62,617 nucleotides of DNA, taken from Vittaforma corneae ATCC 50505 (lineage: Eukaryota; Microsporidia; Nosematidae). The stretch covers positions 1 through 62,617 of the forward strand of contig NW_006889854.1 of NCBI RefSeq assembly GCF_000231115.1. The letters run 5' to 3'. Every line of letters starts with the position of its first letter. Within the stretch, counting starts at the first letter, position 1. Shown here one piece after another: positions 1 through 11,327 of the stretch. The notes beneath the pieces were generated by a model. The model worked only from the letters and a program-made list of their open reading frames with translations. It had not been told where the DNA came from and did no database searches. The translations under genes and the position numbers were made by a program.

Positions 1-28
1 TTGTTTACTCTACACTCACGTTAGTATA

Positions 29-2745
29 TTATCTTTCTATCAACAGTATCTCGTTAGAACTTGATATTATCTCATCATCAAGCAAACAATCTACATATGA
101 TGATCCGTTAAATTTTACAATTCTATTAGTGAAAAAATACTTCTGTCTAAACTCTTTGATACTTTTTGGATTCTCAATCAAAAATGGGTAATTTAGTAGT
201 TCATACATTCCTTTGTAAAAGCAAACCTTAACAGGCGCCTCAATACTTCTCTGGATAACCAAAAATCCCATACTTGGGTCTAGTACAGAATCGTCAGAAA
301 GAACTCTAACATTTACAGATTCCTTATGTGTCTCGATAACACTTAAATCAGACTCATCCTGTAAGACACCCATACAAGTAAATGTAGATCTTCTAAAACT
401 CCTTATGAGATCACTAACGCATGCTTGTTGCGGAAGTATAAAGGTATGAACATGATCAATATGATTAATATCAAAGGAATCGTGCTGAACGCCAACATAA
501 TAAAGATTTCCAGATGTAATTTCGCACCTTACTCGATTTTTTTTATCTAAAAGACGCTGATCATTCTCTGTTTTGATTACAATAGCTGTACTGTGAAAAT
601 TCTTTCTAATTTCAGCCAATAGGCTATCCTTATCAAGGCTACGCTGAATAAATATGGGAATAAGCAATTCTTTCAAAACTATACCCACTATTTGATGATT
701 ATAAAGACATCTCATGAAATCTAAGAATTGTGAATCTTCAGGAGCAATTATAAGGGAATCAGCCTGATTGATTTGATCAAAGGAAGAAATCACTTTAAGA
801 CTATTGCTTCCGCAATTTTCCTTATAAACTACAAAATTCTCATAAGGAGAATGTGATTTGAAATCATCAAAGCTTTTCAGAGTCTTTTCACCTAGTGAAT
901 ACAAATTTCTAGGGTATGTGCACCATGGCTTATCCTCAAAAATCTTCAAAAACACAAAAATATCATTTTTATCTGTATTTGAAATATAATAAAACTCTGA
1001 GATTGGGGCACAATCATGTACTAACTTAAAATTTGCATCAAAAATAGACTTTTTAGGGAAAATCTTGCTAAGATTGTCAGTTTCAACACACGTCATAGTC
1101 CTTGAGGTTACAACAGGATATGAATAGTCGCTAATGTTAAACCTACCAGGGCCGCCATATCCCATCACATCATTAGAATCTAAAAATTTGACGTTCTTCA
1201 TAGAAAGTGATGCTTTCAATTTTTGAGCAAGATCTTGAGGTACCATTTCAGAGATATTAAAATTGGGAAAGTGGGACACACCATCATCTTTGCAATAAAC
1301 GAGATAGTATGCAGAAAATAACTTCTCTCTACTTGTATTATTTGGATAAGCTCCTCCAAAATTCCAATCAATTGTTTCATATTTGGAGCATTCATAAACT
1401 GAATCATCGTTAAATTTGAAAAACTTGTCTCCAAAATGTAAATAGCAGTAAAAATGACCTTCATCAACCAATCCGCTATGTACAATAACACTGAAAAGCT
1501 TATATCTATTGGAATAGGCATTGAAGTTTGTACTCTTTTTTCAAAATTGTCACAAATGTCATCGTCCACTTGTAGTCTCATTTTGCTAACTGTAAGCTTT
1601 TCATTATGAGTTGCTTCAACATTATCTACATCAGAAACATTTACATTGTTCGCCTTATATGCATTGTTATTCATTTTATTGTTCGTTTTATCCACCATAA
1701 ATTCAGAAAAATCCAAAAATTCTGGAAATTCATATTTTTGATTGATTTTCAAATATTTTTCAGATTCCCAGTCAATCCAAAATCTATTTAAAAGAATGAA
1801 TATTGAAGATGGCAGTTTACTAAAAAACACCCTCCTTGTAGCCTTTACCACCCCATGTTTCTCACAATTAAAGTCATCAATATTAATTGGTCTACAGAAC
1901 TCTCTCAAAGACTCCTGAATTGTTTTGTTAGTACGATTCTGATAGAAATCTTTAATAACCATCTGGAGATCTTGAAATGTTTCGTTAGTCTTAGAAGTAC
2001 AACCGTGCTCACATTGAACAATACACATCGTTATTCCTTCAATTGTTTCTTTGATAAGATCCTTATTTTCGGATTCCAAGACATCAAACAAATATTTGGA
2101 AAATTCATGGACATCCTGATGCTCGTTAATATGCCTAACGAAAGATAGATTCTTAATTAAATTCTGGACTCTGTCCCTCACAACCATCAAATTGTTACAT
2201 GTATTATGTGCTGCTATATCCTTAAGCTTGCTAATATTTGGTATACAACCTGAAAGTGCATCTTGATTCTGAACGCATAGGCTCGCATTCATTGTATCCA
2301 AAGCATAGAATAATCTCTGTAGAAGTGTGCAATGATACCCATTGCTCTTGTAAAGAAGCTCTTTAAAATTCTTCAAGTAGTAAATTGTTTGCAGAAAACT
2401 GTTAATGTAACATGTGGCACCTAAATTTTCTAAGCCTGCAAGTGGAGGCTTCTTCTCCGAAAGAACATCCAATTGAAGTTCAACACGAACAGAGACGTTA
2501 CTACAATTCAGTTTTAGGTCTTTCAACGTAATAGAAAAGGAACTTGAGAAAAGAGAGAAACCATAATTAAATTCAAAAAGAGTTTCCGAGACAATCAAAG
2601 AAATATGACAGAATATATCTTTATAGGATTTTCCATGGTACTCAATAGTTAAATAAGGATCGGTGTAGTTCAGTTTAAAGGGAATTGTATCAATCTCGAA
2701 CAGGGGAGTTGTTTCTTTTGACTTCTTAAAAACATAAGTAAACAT
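29..2745 (-). CDS. USP7/Ubp15-type ubiquitin carboxyl-terminal hydrolase, one apparent frameshift
   Basis: Deubiquitinase of the USP (C19) family. The start follows a CCC motif (TTACCCTATG). The first roughly 95 residues look like a shortened MATH domain. The Cys box GLENLGATCYINSFLQ follows, with catalytic Cys at about residue 112. The first frame runs from 2745 and stays open to 1216, but the expected His box (VHSGLVDEGHFYCYLHFGD) is in another frame that runs to 29. One extra A in the A6 run (plus strand T-run 1536-1541) would join the two. The region after the His box resembles the C-terminal ubiquitin-like part of USP7 and carries no clear catalytic motif. The shift is probably a sequence error, because both halves keep family motifs. 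Family assignment is firm; the USP7 subtype rests on the MATH-plus-USP order. Confidence 0.85.
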
Positions 2746-3051
2746 AGGGTAATAAAAATTTGAAGATGAAAATTAAGAAGAAAGTATAAAAGGAGCAGTA
2801 CAAGAAGAACTACAAAGAGAGGATGATATAAAACAAAGATAAAACTCAAATAAGCAATGCAAAATTCTATAAATGAGCATAAACATGTCAAATTGGAGTG
2901 GATTGATCAAATAATCTTGTAATATAAACTTTATTGGCTAATATTTTAACGTAGATCTACAAATTAATATAAAACCCTATGCATAGATGCATTTATAACA
3001 TGAGATATCACTTTATAGCCATTTTTACTTTGTTGTTCTTTGCTACCCCAC

Positions 3052-3648
3052 ATGGATGATTTTGAAGATGAACTAAAAGAACAGTACACAGGAAGAATAG
3101 ACATTAAAGGCGCATTATCTGGGTCATTTCCAGGAGAAAAGTCTCTTTTAGAAGAATTAAGCATAGATCTAAATATGATAAAGACTGAAAGCTTACTTCC
3201 TCTTAAAGTACTAAAGCATAACACAACTGAAGTGAATGTATCGTCTGATGTCACAGGACCGATTATTATCCTTGTCGTATTTACACTTTCCCTTGTAATA
3301 CAAGGAAAACTACATTTTGGATACATTTACCTTATCTCTCTTACCTCATCTTTCCTTATGTTTATTCTTTTGAATTTGCTTACGTCAAAGGGTGTGGACT
3401 ATAGCATATGCTGTAATATTATGGGTTATTCAATGACTCCCATTGTTGCCTTTTCACTTGGAAGCATGGTACTTGTCTGGACAGGGATGTTCATCAAATC
3501 TATCTTGGGAATAGGAATGAGTGCGTGGAGTGCATATACAGCATCCAAAGTGGTATGCACTCATTTGAGCTTAGTAGAAAAAATGGTTGTAGTTGGTTAT
3601 CCACTTTTTCTTGCTTATATGTGTTTTATGATGATGGTTCTATTTTAG
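3052..3648 (+). CDS. YIP1-family ER-Golgi membrane protein
   Basis: 198 residues. An acidic cytosolic N-terminus (about 75 residues) is followed by five closely packed hydrophobic segments, the YIP1/YIPF layout. These proteins bind Rab GTPases in ER-to-Golgi vesicle traffic. I chose the ATG at 3052 because it directly follows ACCCCAC, the C-run seen before many starts here; an in-frame upstream TTG extension is unlikely. Internal Gly/Ser/Tyr-containing segments (CCNIMGYSMTPIVAFSLG) resemble the conserved YIP1 core, where the GYS..P motif lies. Which of YIP1, YIP4 or YIP5 it represents cannot be told. It is divergent from the USP7-type gene, with about 300 bases between the two starts. Confidence 0.7.
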   Translation: MDDFEDELKEQYTGRIDIKGALSGSFPGEKSLLEELSIDLNMIKTESLLPLKVLKHNTTEVNVSSDVTGPIIILVVFTLSLVIQGKLHFGYIYLISLTSSFLMFILLNLLTSKGVDYSICCNIMGYSMTPIVAFSLGSMVLVWTGMFIKSILGIGMSAWSAYTASKVVCTHLSLVEKMVVVGYPLFLAYMCFMMMVLF

Positions 3649-3752
3649 ATTCGTAAACTTAAATTTAGCTATTAAATAGACGTATTTTAAACTAGAGAAT
3701 TATTTTAACAGAATAAGCTTTCGCTTACATTAAAGCTAATTTATTAAACCAA

Positions 3753-3893
3753 ATGAAGTTTTCCTGCGAAGTAGTTATTAAAGGAAAAAGGATGTACTTC
3801 TTAGTAGATTGTGGTGAATTTCTATTTATACTTCAGAGTCAAATAATATCTTCTTTAATTTTTACAATTCAACAATTTTATAGTCTCATTTGA
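3753..3893 (+). CDS. 46-codon small ORF, possibly the 5' part of a broken gene
   Basis: ATG-initiated frame of 46 residues beginning MKFSCEVVIKGKRMYFLVDC. There is no C-run directly before the ATG. It may be the N-terminus of the gene whose remainder is the small frame at 4010-4306, but the two are in different frames and are separated by stops. The MKF start and beta-strand-like pattern loosely recall Hus1, a checkpoint clamp subunit. That resemblance is weak and I do not assign it. Confidence 0.2.
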   Translation: MKFSCEVVIKGKRMYFLVDCGEFLFILQSQIISSLIFTIQQFYSLI

Positions 3894-4009
3894 CAGTTTG
3901 AGATATTAAAACTATATTTACTATACCACAGAGACTAATTTACAGTGGATAGAATAACAAATCTACTTACTTGCTATGAGAATTATAAATTATTCCTACA
4001 CCCTTGCTT

Positions 4010-4306
4010 ATGCCAGATCTTTTTCAAATCTCGCAGTCTGTAAAAGAAAAAATATCAGATCCAAGGAATACGCTTATAAACCTTCCAACGTTGGAAGTTC
4101 CTATCGTAATTAATAGAGAAAGCATTTTGTCCGTATGTAAAGTTACAAAATTTGTTTATTTAGTACATTGCCCAGAACCTATTTACATTTCAACTGTTTT
4201 TAACAACAATTTTGCATTTGAGGATACAAACTATCGAAAAGTAATTCTAAGGAAATGTTACGATTCAATATATTTTGACTTTTCAGTTATACCTAGCAAT
4301 ATTTAA
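4010..4306 (+). CDS. Small hypothetical protein of 98 residues
   Basis: The ATG follows CACCCTTGCTT, so it has the local C-run start signal, which argues for a real start. The protein is Ile/Val/Tyr/Phe-rich and predicted mostly beta, with no signal peptide or membrane segment. No family is recognised with confidence. The C-terminal half (KCYDSIYFDFSVIPSN) and the short upstream frame at 3753 are loosely like the two ends of a Hus1-type clamp protein. A shrunken or broken clamp subunit is therefore one possibility; an unrelated lineage-specific protein is another. Confidence 0.4.
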   Translation: MPDLFQISQSVKEKISDPRNTLINLPTLEVPIVINRESILSVCKVTKFVYLVHCPEPIYISTVFNNNFAFEDTNYRKVILRKCYDSIYFDFSVIPSNI

Positions 4307-4442
4307 GTGACCAACACGTAAATTCTGTTAGAATATTGTCATTCCAAAAATAAATGTTAATTAATAAAATTTTAATCCATTCTAAAACGTGTTTAGGTGA
4401 TTTATCTTTTGTATATTTATTTTCCTCTGTTTTTTATGCATC

Positions 4443-6449
4443 ATGGAGACAGGCGAAATCCCACTCAAAACATGGAGTTTGTACTTTCCAAACGAGGAGT
4501 ACACTGCATTTAACAAGGAAATATCACTTGTAATTGCTATAAGAAAAACACTAAGCATTTCTCCTCTTGTTCTAAAAGGCATTATAGATTCTGGGATCTT
4601 CGAGTGTGAATACGCTACCTTTTCAAAGTTCGACAGTCCCTCCTCAGCTTGCATTTCAAGCACACTGATGTGTTTTAGCTGTGCTGTTAGTGAAAGAATA
4701 TTTGAAAGCTTCGGAAAGGCCATCTATATTGAAACAAGGATAATTAATCACAACGAAATCTGTCAATTTTCTGAAATTTCCACATCTAAGGTTGATACAC
4801 TGGTAACCCTAATAGGAACATGCTGTAGAGTAGGCTTTAGAAAAATTGAGAATCTTGAATCATATTTTGAGTGCGTCAAATGCTCAAAGATTCTCAAGGT
4901 ACAAAACCAAAACAATATTTATAGAATACCTAAGTGTCCATGTAAAAGTAAAAGTGTGGTATTTCTATCTGGACATACAAGTATGAAATGTACCGATAAA
5001 CAGGAAATAAAAATTCAAGAAATATTTACGAGTGGTAGTAACACAAAGATACTTGAAATTGATGTGTACGGATCCCTTGTTGGAGCTTTGGCACCAGGCG
5101 ATATGATACAATTAACGGGAATTGTTAAGGCAGAGCTAAGTGGGGAGGCGTATAAGCTAAAAATCAAATGTAACAATCTTCAAATAATCAAAAATAGAAA
5201 TAATTTAAGAAATGAACAATACTTTCAGACAGATTTTGAAATTTTTAAGAAAATTTCTGAAGAGCCAAACCTGATAAGCATTTTTATAAACAATCTTTAT
5301 CCTGATATTTATGGAAATACTTTAATAAAGGCAGGACTGGTACTATCTTTGTTTGGAGGTACCAGGAAATACGCAGGCGCCCAGTCTGTCAGATCTGAAA
5401 TCCACGTGCTGATTGTTGGAGACCCTGGGCTTGGAAAATCAAAACTACTGCTTAACACTTGTAGTATCCTCCCCAAGTCCACATATGTCAGTGGAAACTT
5501 TTGCACCACAGCCGGTCTCACTGTTTCTATCAGCCACGATCCTATTACTGGTGAATACATGACAGATGCAGGTGCGTTGGTAGTTTCCGATGGTGGAGTG
5601 TGCTGTATTGATGAATTTGATAAAATAGATGACCATACAGCACTGTATGAGGCGATGGAGGATCAGAAGGTAACAGTAGCAAAAGGAGGAGTATGCTGTA
5701 GTGTGCCTACTAGATCTACCATTGTAGCAGCCACCAATCCAAAAAATGGACATTTTGACATGACTAAATCAATACGAGAGAATTTAAAATTTGATCTATC
5801 ATTAATATCAAGATTTGATCTTGTTTTTATCTTGAGAGACGATCTTAATGAAAAGGAAAACTATGAGATAGGAAACCAAATTTTAAAAAAGAGACATTGT
5901 GGAATGGAAGATCCAATATCTTCATTGGTAAAAGACTTACGATCTGATGCATTCATTAAAAACAACAGTACCGTTTACACACCAGAAATATTAAAGAAGT
6001 ATATTGAATATGCTAGAATGACAGTTAATCCTGTATTGAGTAAAGTAGCCAAACAGAAAATAAAAGACTATTACCTTGAAATCAGAAAAGAGAATAATAC
6101 ATCGATACGGAACCTTGAATCATTAATGAGACTTACTGAGAGCTACGCACGAATGGAACTAAAATCTGTAGCATCAGGCACGCACGCTTCATTTGCAATA
6201 AATCTCCATCGAAAGATATTCATCAAAGATGAAAAGCAAGTAAAGACAGGAAAAGTAAATTTTGAAGGAATATTAAAAAAATACATAGAAATAAATGGGA
6301 CAAATACAATCAGTAAGGAAAATTTAATGGATCTTATACGACAGTTAAATTCAACGAAACCCGAACAGGAAGTCCTGGAAACGTTAAACTTTCAAGGATT
6401 GATAATTAAGAAGAGCAGTCAGGAATATAAAATAAATATCATAAACTAA
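4443..6449 (+). CDS. MCM8: MCM8-like AAA+ replication/recombination helicase
   Basis: 668 residues. The N-terminal half holds an MCM OB fold with a zinc-finger-like set (CVKC, then KCPC). Walker A (GDPGLGKS) is at about residues 326-333. Walker B (CCIDEFDK) and the arginine-finger segment (LISRFDLVF) follow. MCM8 rather than MCM2-7 is suggested by the segment after sensor 1 (TKSIRENLKF before SRFD), where MCM8 has a similar ENLKM, by KKYIEYAR, by the LESLMRLTESYARMEL helix, and by a C-terminal winged-helix-like end. MCM8 works with MCM9 in homologous recombination and interstrand crosslink repair. The start at 4443 has no C-run; it lies in the context TTTATGCATCATGGA, which also occurs at the kinase gene at 12144. 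Length is shorter than animal MCM8. Confidence 0.8.
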   Translation: METGEIPLKTWSLYFPNEEYTAFNKEISLVIAIRKTLSISPLVLKGIIDSGIFECEYATFSKFDSPSSACISSTLMCFSCAVSERIFESFGKAIYIETRIINHNEICQFSEISTSKVDTLVTLIGTCCRVGFRKIENLESYFECVKCSKILKVQNQNNIYRIPKCPCKSKSVVFLSGHTSMKCTDKQEIKIQEIFTSGSNTKILEIDVYGSLVGALAPGDMIQLTGIVKAELSGEAYKLKIKCNNLQIIKNRNNLRNEQYFQTDFEIFKKISEEPNLISIFINNLYPDIYGNTLIKAGLVLSLFGGTRKYAGAQSVRSEIHVLIVGDPGLGKSKLLLNTCSILPKSTYVSGNFCTTAGLTVSISHDPITGEYMTDAGALVVSDGGVCCIDEFDKIDDHTALYEAMEDQKVTVAKGGVCCSVPTRSTIVAATNPKNGHFDMTKSIRENLKFDLSLISRFDLVFILRDDLNEKENYEIGNQILKKRHCGMEDPISSLVKDLRSDAFIKNNSTVYTPEILKKYIEYARMTVNPVLSKVAKQKIKDYYLEIRKENNTSIRNLESLMRLTESYARMELKSVASGTHASFAINLHRKIFIKDEKQVKTGKVNFEGILKKYIEINGTNTISKENLMDLIRQLNSTKPEQEVLETLNFQGLIIKKSSQEYKINIIN

Positions 6450-6544
6450 CACAGTAGGTTATTGAGATATTTGTACATGACTAATACCTTTTTTAATTAA
6501 ATTTAAAACACAATGGCAGAGTTGAATATCGACTTTGTTCTATT

Positions 6545-6856
6545 TTATTGCTGCATTTTCTTATTGTCTAGACTTCGGTTTTCATAGATCCACGGCTGTG
6601 TGTCAAGTGGGCATATATTTCTTGAATTCAACCATCGACCAATGCAATGTGTGTGAAATGCATGCCCACACTTTCCCCAACTAATGTTACACTCTTCGCC
6701 TGCTCCTATTCCATTCTGACATTCAACACATGTATCCATAATATGGTTCCTACAGATAGCACATGTCTCTATTTGAATATCCAAAGACCAAATACCGACT
6801 AAGTCCCAGGAAATTAATTTTATTTCTGGTTTCTTGTTTTCTTCTTGCAATTCCAT
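6545..6856 (-). CDS. RBX1: RBX1/Hrt1 RING-box subunit of cullin-RING ubiquitin ligases
   Basis: 103 residues, close to the normal length. A short N-terminal strand region (KLISWDLVGIWSLDI) that pairs with cullin is followed by the extended RING-H2 with three zinc sites: CAICRNHI, CVECQ, EECNISWGKCGHAFHTHCIGRW and CPLD. All expected Cys/His ligands appear present. The CAICRNHIMDTCVECQ stretch is nearly the canonical RBX1 sequence, so assignment is firm over APC11. The ATG follows CCC (TTTCCCTTTCCATG). It recruits E2 enzymes to cullin scaffolds; an E2 gene lies at the far end of this window. Confidence 0.93.
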   Translation of the reverse strand: MELQEENKKPEIKLISWDLVGIWSLDIQIETCAICRNHIMDTCVECQNGIGAGEECNISWGKCGHAFHTHCIGRWLNSRNICPLDTQPWIYENRSLDNKKMQQ

Positions 6857-7067
6857 GGAAAGGGAAACAAAAAGAACAAAGTAAGCCTAGACTGTCTTTG
6901 AGTTTGAAACAGGAAGAAAACAAATAAATAACGGGACTACTGCTTTGTGAGTACAAAGCACAATCTTAAATCTTCTTTATATGCAATTTTGGTTAATAAA
7001 TTCCTTTTTAATAATAGCTACTAATTTTATCTTCCAACGGATGTTCTGAAACATTACTGCATTTATA

Positions 7068-10000
7068 ATGTTTGAAAGATCAAAACAATTCATGACAAAC
7101 TGCCACAAGAGAATAGAGGCATTGGCAGAGCTTTATGAAAGTGAAAGATCATATATTAATGATCTTGTTTTATGGGAGGATCTTCTTAGAACAAGCTTTA
7201 TTGGGGCGACTACATTCGAAAGTGCCCAATACACAATTGTAGATACAATTATGAAAGATTCAGAGAGAATAAAAGGCAAACATCTGTCCATGTTCATAGA
7301 ATTGAAACAGAAAAACCAGGAAGCATTAGGACATGCTACTCTAAAACATCAGGGTCCAGTAACGAGTGATATGATATCTGAATTGGAAAATTTTCCAGAG
7401 GAGTTGAAACAGGTAGAAGACATGAAATTAGAATATTTTTCAGTCTTTGAAAGGTTGGCAGAGGATAATGAATGCTACATTAAGTACACACAAAATCTGC
7501 CAAGGGCAGAATATGAATTTGAAAGATTAATGGCCACAGATAAGAGATTTAATAGAAGCGTGACAGATTTTCTGATCAATCATGACCTTATTGATCTTGG
7601 AATTAGAAATTTTTTCTATCGGCCATCGGTAAAAATTTCTAGATATCCCATTCTTCTCAAAGCTATAGCAAAGCATGAGTCAGATCAGGAAAAACAAAGA
7701 CGATATTTCCAATTAATTAGGACCATGGACAACCTGGCCAAGAAGATTGATTGGGAATATAAAATAAGATCAGAGTTTTTTACTACTTTTATGCTGGCTT
7801 ATAGGCTGGTATACAACGAAAATATTAAAAGCAAGTTTTCATTGGGGCTAATATACAAAAAAACAAAGCTTATAAAAGAGGGGAAACTGATTGTAAAGAA
7901 GAGCAAATTAGATCCTGCATCATATAAGCATGTATTTATATTTAACAGAGTGATTCTGATATGCCTTTCGATTGATGGACCTTACCAGAATATAATTATC
8001 GACGACGACCCAATATTTCTAAGTAGAGCGTACATGCTGAAAAATGTTGAAGGATTTGCAGCGGGAGAGAATCTAGGGGAGTTATATCCCATTTTTATTG
8101 CTCAAAGAGAGAATAGATCAATAAAAGCCTTCTATTTTGAAGATGAAAGCACCAGAGATCTTTATTACTACAAGATCAATAGAGCAATTCAAACGATAAA
8201 GAAAGACATGAATGTTGGCATTGGTATTAAGAAGGTTGCCGACTTTAAAGATGAGTTGCTATGCTACTGTAAACCTGAAACGAGCCAAGGTAATTTTATA
8301 GGATTGCAGGACAGAGATCATGATGAGAGTTACTTTGATTATTCAAGTATGGCAGATTTGAATAGCAGTATGCTTGCAGAAAAGAGCAATCACAATGGAA
8401 TGGAAATGGAAAAAGAGAAGTCAGTGGTGGCTGAGGAAGATATAGCGGCAGTAGTCGCAAACGAAATGCCAGGATATACAAAAAATGAAAATGCAAAGGT
8501 ATCAGAAAAAAAGAAAACGGTAATACCAGAACAGGACAATTCAACAGTATCAAAGAATGAAGAACCAATGAAAATCAAAGAAGAAATATCCATAGAAACA
8601 GAAAAAACAAATTATTACATAATGCATCAAACAGTCAAGCGAGAGAATCAGCAACAGTGCATAGTACAACAACGTCCGATAGTGTAATGACAACAGATAG
8701 CATGCTGTTTACAATGTCAAAGGATAGTGATAGAAATACTACTCAACAATCTAATAGTAAAGAATATAACAGCATGAATGATCAGCAAGTTAACAATAAA
8801 AACAACAGCTCACAGGGTAGTATTAATAACGGCAAAGATAGTAATATAACTGATCAGTCGACTGATAATACAAATAATATGCAGCAGAATAGTAGCACAT
8901 CTAGTATTTATAAGAAGTATAGTAAAAGATACCACAATGACAGCCAGGAAGATGGATTAAATCAGAAACAGATACGTAGCTCATTTGAGAACATCACCAA
9001 TGAAAATAACAAAGACTCTTCAAAACAACATTCAGAAACCAAAAACTCAAAGAAACCCACAGATAGTACGTCTCAACATCAAAAAACCACCCAGGAGTCT
9101 CTTAGTAACAATGACTTTAATTTTTATAGATTTGGGGAGGAAGAGCGAGTTATTAGACCCGACGAGTATATTGAGACACGTCTTTCATATTCTGACATAT
9201 TTGGATCTGAATCCATAGCTGTAGAACCTTCCAACACACCGGTTAGTGTTCTTGATAATGAAGAAATGATACCAAAACAAAACAAAATGCACGGGTTTTG
9301 GAGCGAGCTGTGCGGACATAGCGTACTTACTCTTAATAATATTGAAATACCAAATGACTTTAGGATAGAACGCACAAGAAGAAACAGAAGAATGTCGTTG
9401 TATTCAACAAAAGAAGGGATATTCAAATCTTTTGAAGGTAGAGAGAAGAGAATATTTCAGAAGGCAGCAAGCAAGGTTTTTTACGACTGTGAGTACGAAT
9501 TAATCATTTTTATATGTGATGACTATCTTCACCTGGGGCAATTCCATGTAGACATGGACGAGATCCAACCTGAGGTTTTCAATAAAACAATCAAGAACTT
9601 TTTTTATGGCAAGTATGGGGAAATAGCATATGTCGCACTTGTTTCTATGGAAGAATTTACTTTTTCAGTTATTCATCTTCTTTCTGTTACATTTAATAGA
9701 GACAAGCCAGTATTGAATATTGAAGTGGTGAGAAAATTGTATGTCGGATTTACCATATTCAACATTTTCTTTTTGGAGGGTCGAATTATTATTTCATGCA
9801 AAGATTTTGAGATTATTGAAATCGATACCTTGCGTACTCAGGAACTCCTGGAAGTGTATGACACTACACTCTCACTACTGCTAGAATCCAAAGAGTACTT
9901 CCATGCAAAATCACTGTTCAAACTGGAAAATAATCTATTTCTTCTTTGTTTTGATGGGGGTGGGTACATAGTTGATAAAACTGGCAGATATCGAGAGGAG

Positions 10001-10198
10001 AATGTCACCTATGATTGGGAAGTAATGGGAGAAGAGTTTTGCGTATATGATAAATGGATTGTTGTGCTGGGAATGTCGTATCTTACTGTGTTTGAGATTG
10101 AAACGGGAAAGATGGTATTTCAAGAGTACATTCCCGGTGTGAAATTGGCACAAGGCTGTAAAGTACCACACGTTCATGACATAATAATTTATACATGA
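7068..10198 (+). CDS. Rho guanine nucleotide exchange factor, DH-PH-CNH (Rom2-like), one apparent frameshift
   Basis: The first frame (7068-8687) has a DH domain at about residues 12-240, starting LAELYESERSYINDL, and a PH domain at about 255-395, ending in a Lys/Glu-rich linker. The second frame stays open from about 8563 to 10198. It has an Asn/Ser/Thr-rich stretch and then a citron homology (CNH) domain with the end pattern GGYIVDKTGRYRE. DH-PH-CNH is the Rom1/Rom2 architecture: exchange factors that activate Rho1 for actin and cell-wall control. The frames overlap in low-complexity sequence; one extra A in the A6 run at 8602-8607 would fuse them. Joined length is about 1,040 residues, shorter than yeast Rom2. 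Two separate genes remain possible, but the second frame has no good ATG or C-run. Confidence 0.75.
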
Positions 10199-11200
10199 TA
10201 GACTTTGGAAGACCGCATCAGCCAAATCAAGACCTGAATGGTGTGGAATGCACTCAGAATGTATTTGATCGTATAATCAAGGGTTCCTCTTCAAATACAG
10301 CTAATACTTATGCATCATTTATAACAAGTTCTTCTACATCGTCTCTCGATCTTCAAGTCAATTCATGCCCTGAAAGCACATTTGGTACTAGCACATCGTC
10401 CATGGACAGTTTGGTTTCATTTTTCAAAAGTTCAATCGATTCTTCTACAAGAAAACATCTCTTCAAATACTAGTAAATATGTCGATAAACCACATGCAAC
10501 AAACTCTTCCACAGTTGTTGCAAGCTCAGTTGATTCTTCACAAGAAAACATGTCTGATGTTGATAAACCATCTACAATCAATCTTTCTACTTCAATAGAA
10601 CCTACGATCAGTTCTCTATCTGAAAATATCGATAGCACCAACACATCTTCATCGAAAACTAGATTTTCTACGTCTTTAAAGCCTAACGATAGAAATAGCA
10701 GAGACTTTGATAGCATTATTAACGAATACAAGCAAACTAGCAGAACAGCATCGGATAATGACAGTTGGAGCAGTGTCATAATAACTTATCTAAGAGCTAA
10801 AGAGGATAGTGATGGTTATATAAACAGTAATGATCATAGTAGCCTTTCAGAGTATTCTCAAATAGTGCCCTATGCACAGTCCTATAAGTTTAGAAATGAC
10901 GGAGAAAGCTCCAAAAATGAACTATCCCAGCACAGTTCATGTGTGAGATTCACAAGTAGCCAAGTTGAATTTGTAGACAGTACAGAATCTATTACAATCA
11001 AACAACATGCAATTTGCAACAAATACAATGTCTTGACTCACTATAGAAAAGCAAAAGTTAAGGAAATGATAAGAATTTCAAGGAAAAGAACAGAAAAGTG
11101 GAAATACAATCATGACAGTAGGCAAAATAAGCATAAATCATTTGAAGAACTTGACATTATTGAAGAATATGAGCCAGGAAAAGAAAAAAGATTTGGGTGA
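10195..11200 (+). CDS. Ser/Thr-rich protein of unknown function with one apparent frameshift
   Basis: A frame opens at 10195, its ATG overlapping the TGA of the RhoGEF gene (ATGA). It runs to 10473 and is overlapped by a second frame open to 11200. Both are Ser/Thr/Asn-rich. A repeated unit shows where they belong together: SSIDSS is in the first frame, and QENISSNTSKYVDKP in the second matches the intact copy SSVDSSQENMSDVDKPS. One surplus base near 10441-10452 would explain the break. The last 60 residues are basic and charged. No domain is recognised. It could be an independent gene, or a C-terminal extension of the exchange factor separated by another shift. Confidence 0.45.
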
Positions 11201-11327
11201 ATTTATCATTCAGCACACTTGGTTAAGAGGTTTGTGAATCTTATCAATAAAGTTAAGGTTAAAAAGAAGCTTATTTTGCTATCAATCAAAGTTTATATAT
11301 TTTATTATACTTCACCATCAGTCAGTA

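Noticed and set aside
2670..2891. 73-codon hydrophobic minus-strand frame before the USP7-type gene
   Set aside because: Composition reflects AT-rich spacer; the USP7-type gene has its own CCC start at 2745.
3649..4009. A spliceosomal intron joining the small frames at 3753 and 4010
   Set aside because: No GTAAG-type donor or branch sequence of microsporidian form is visible between them.
8595..8612. Programmed -1 frameshifting at A AAA AAC in the RhoGEF gene
   Set aside because: The heptamer is not in the zero-frame phase needed for tandem slippage, and similar one-base breaks occur in unrelated genes, which points to sequence error.
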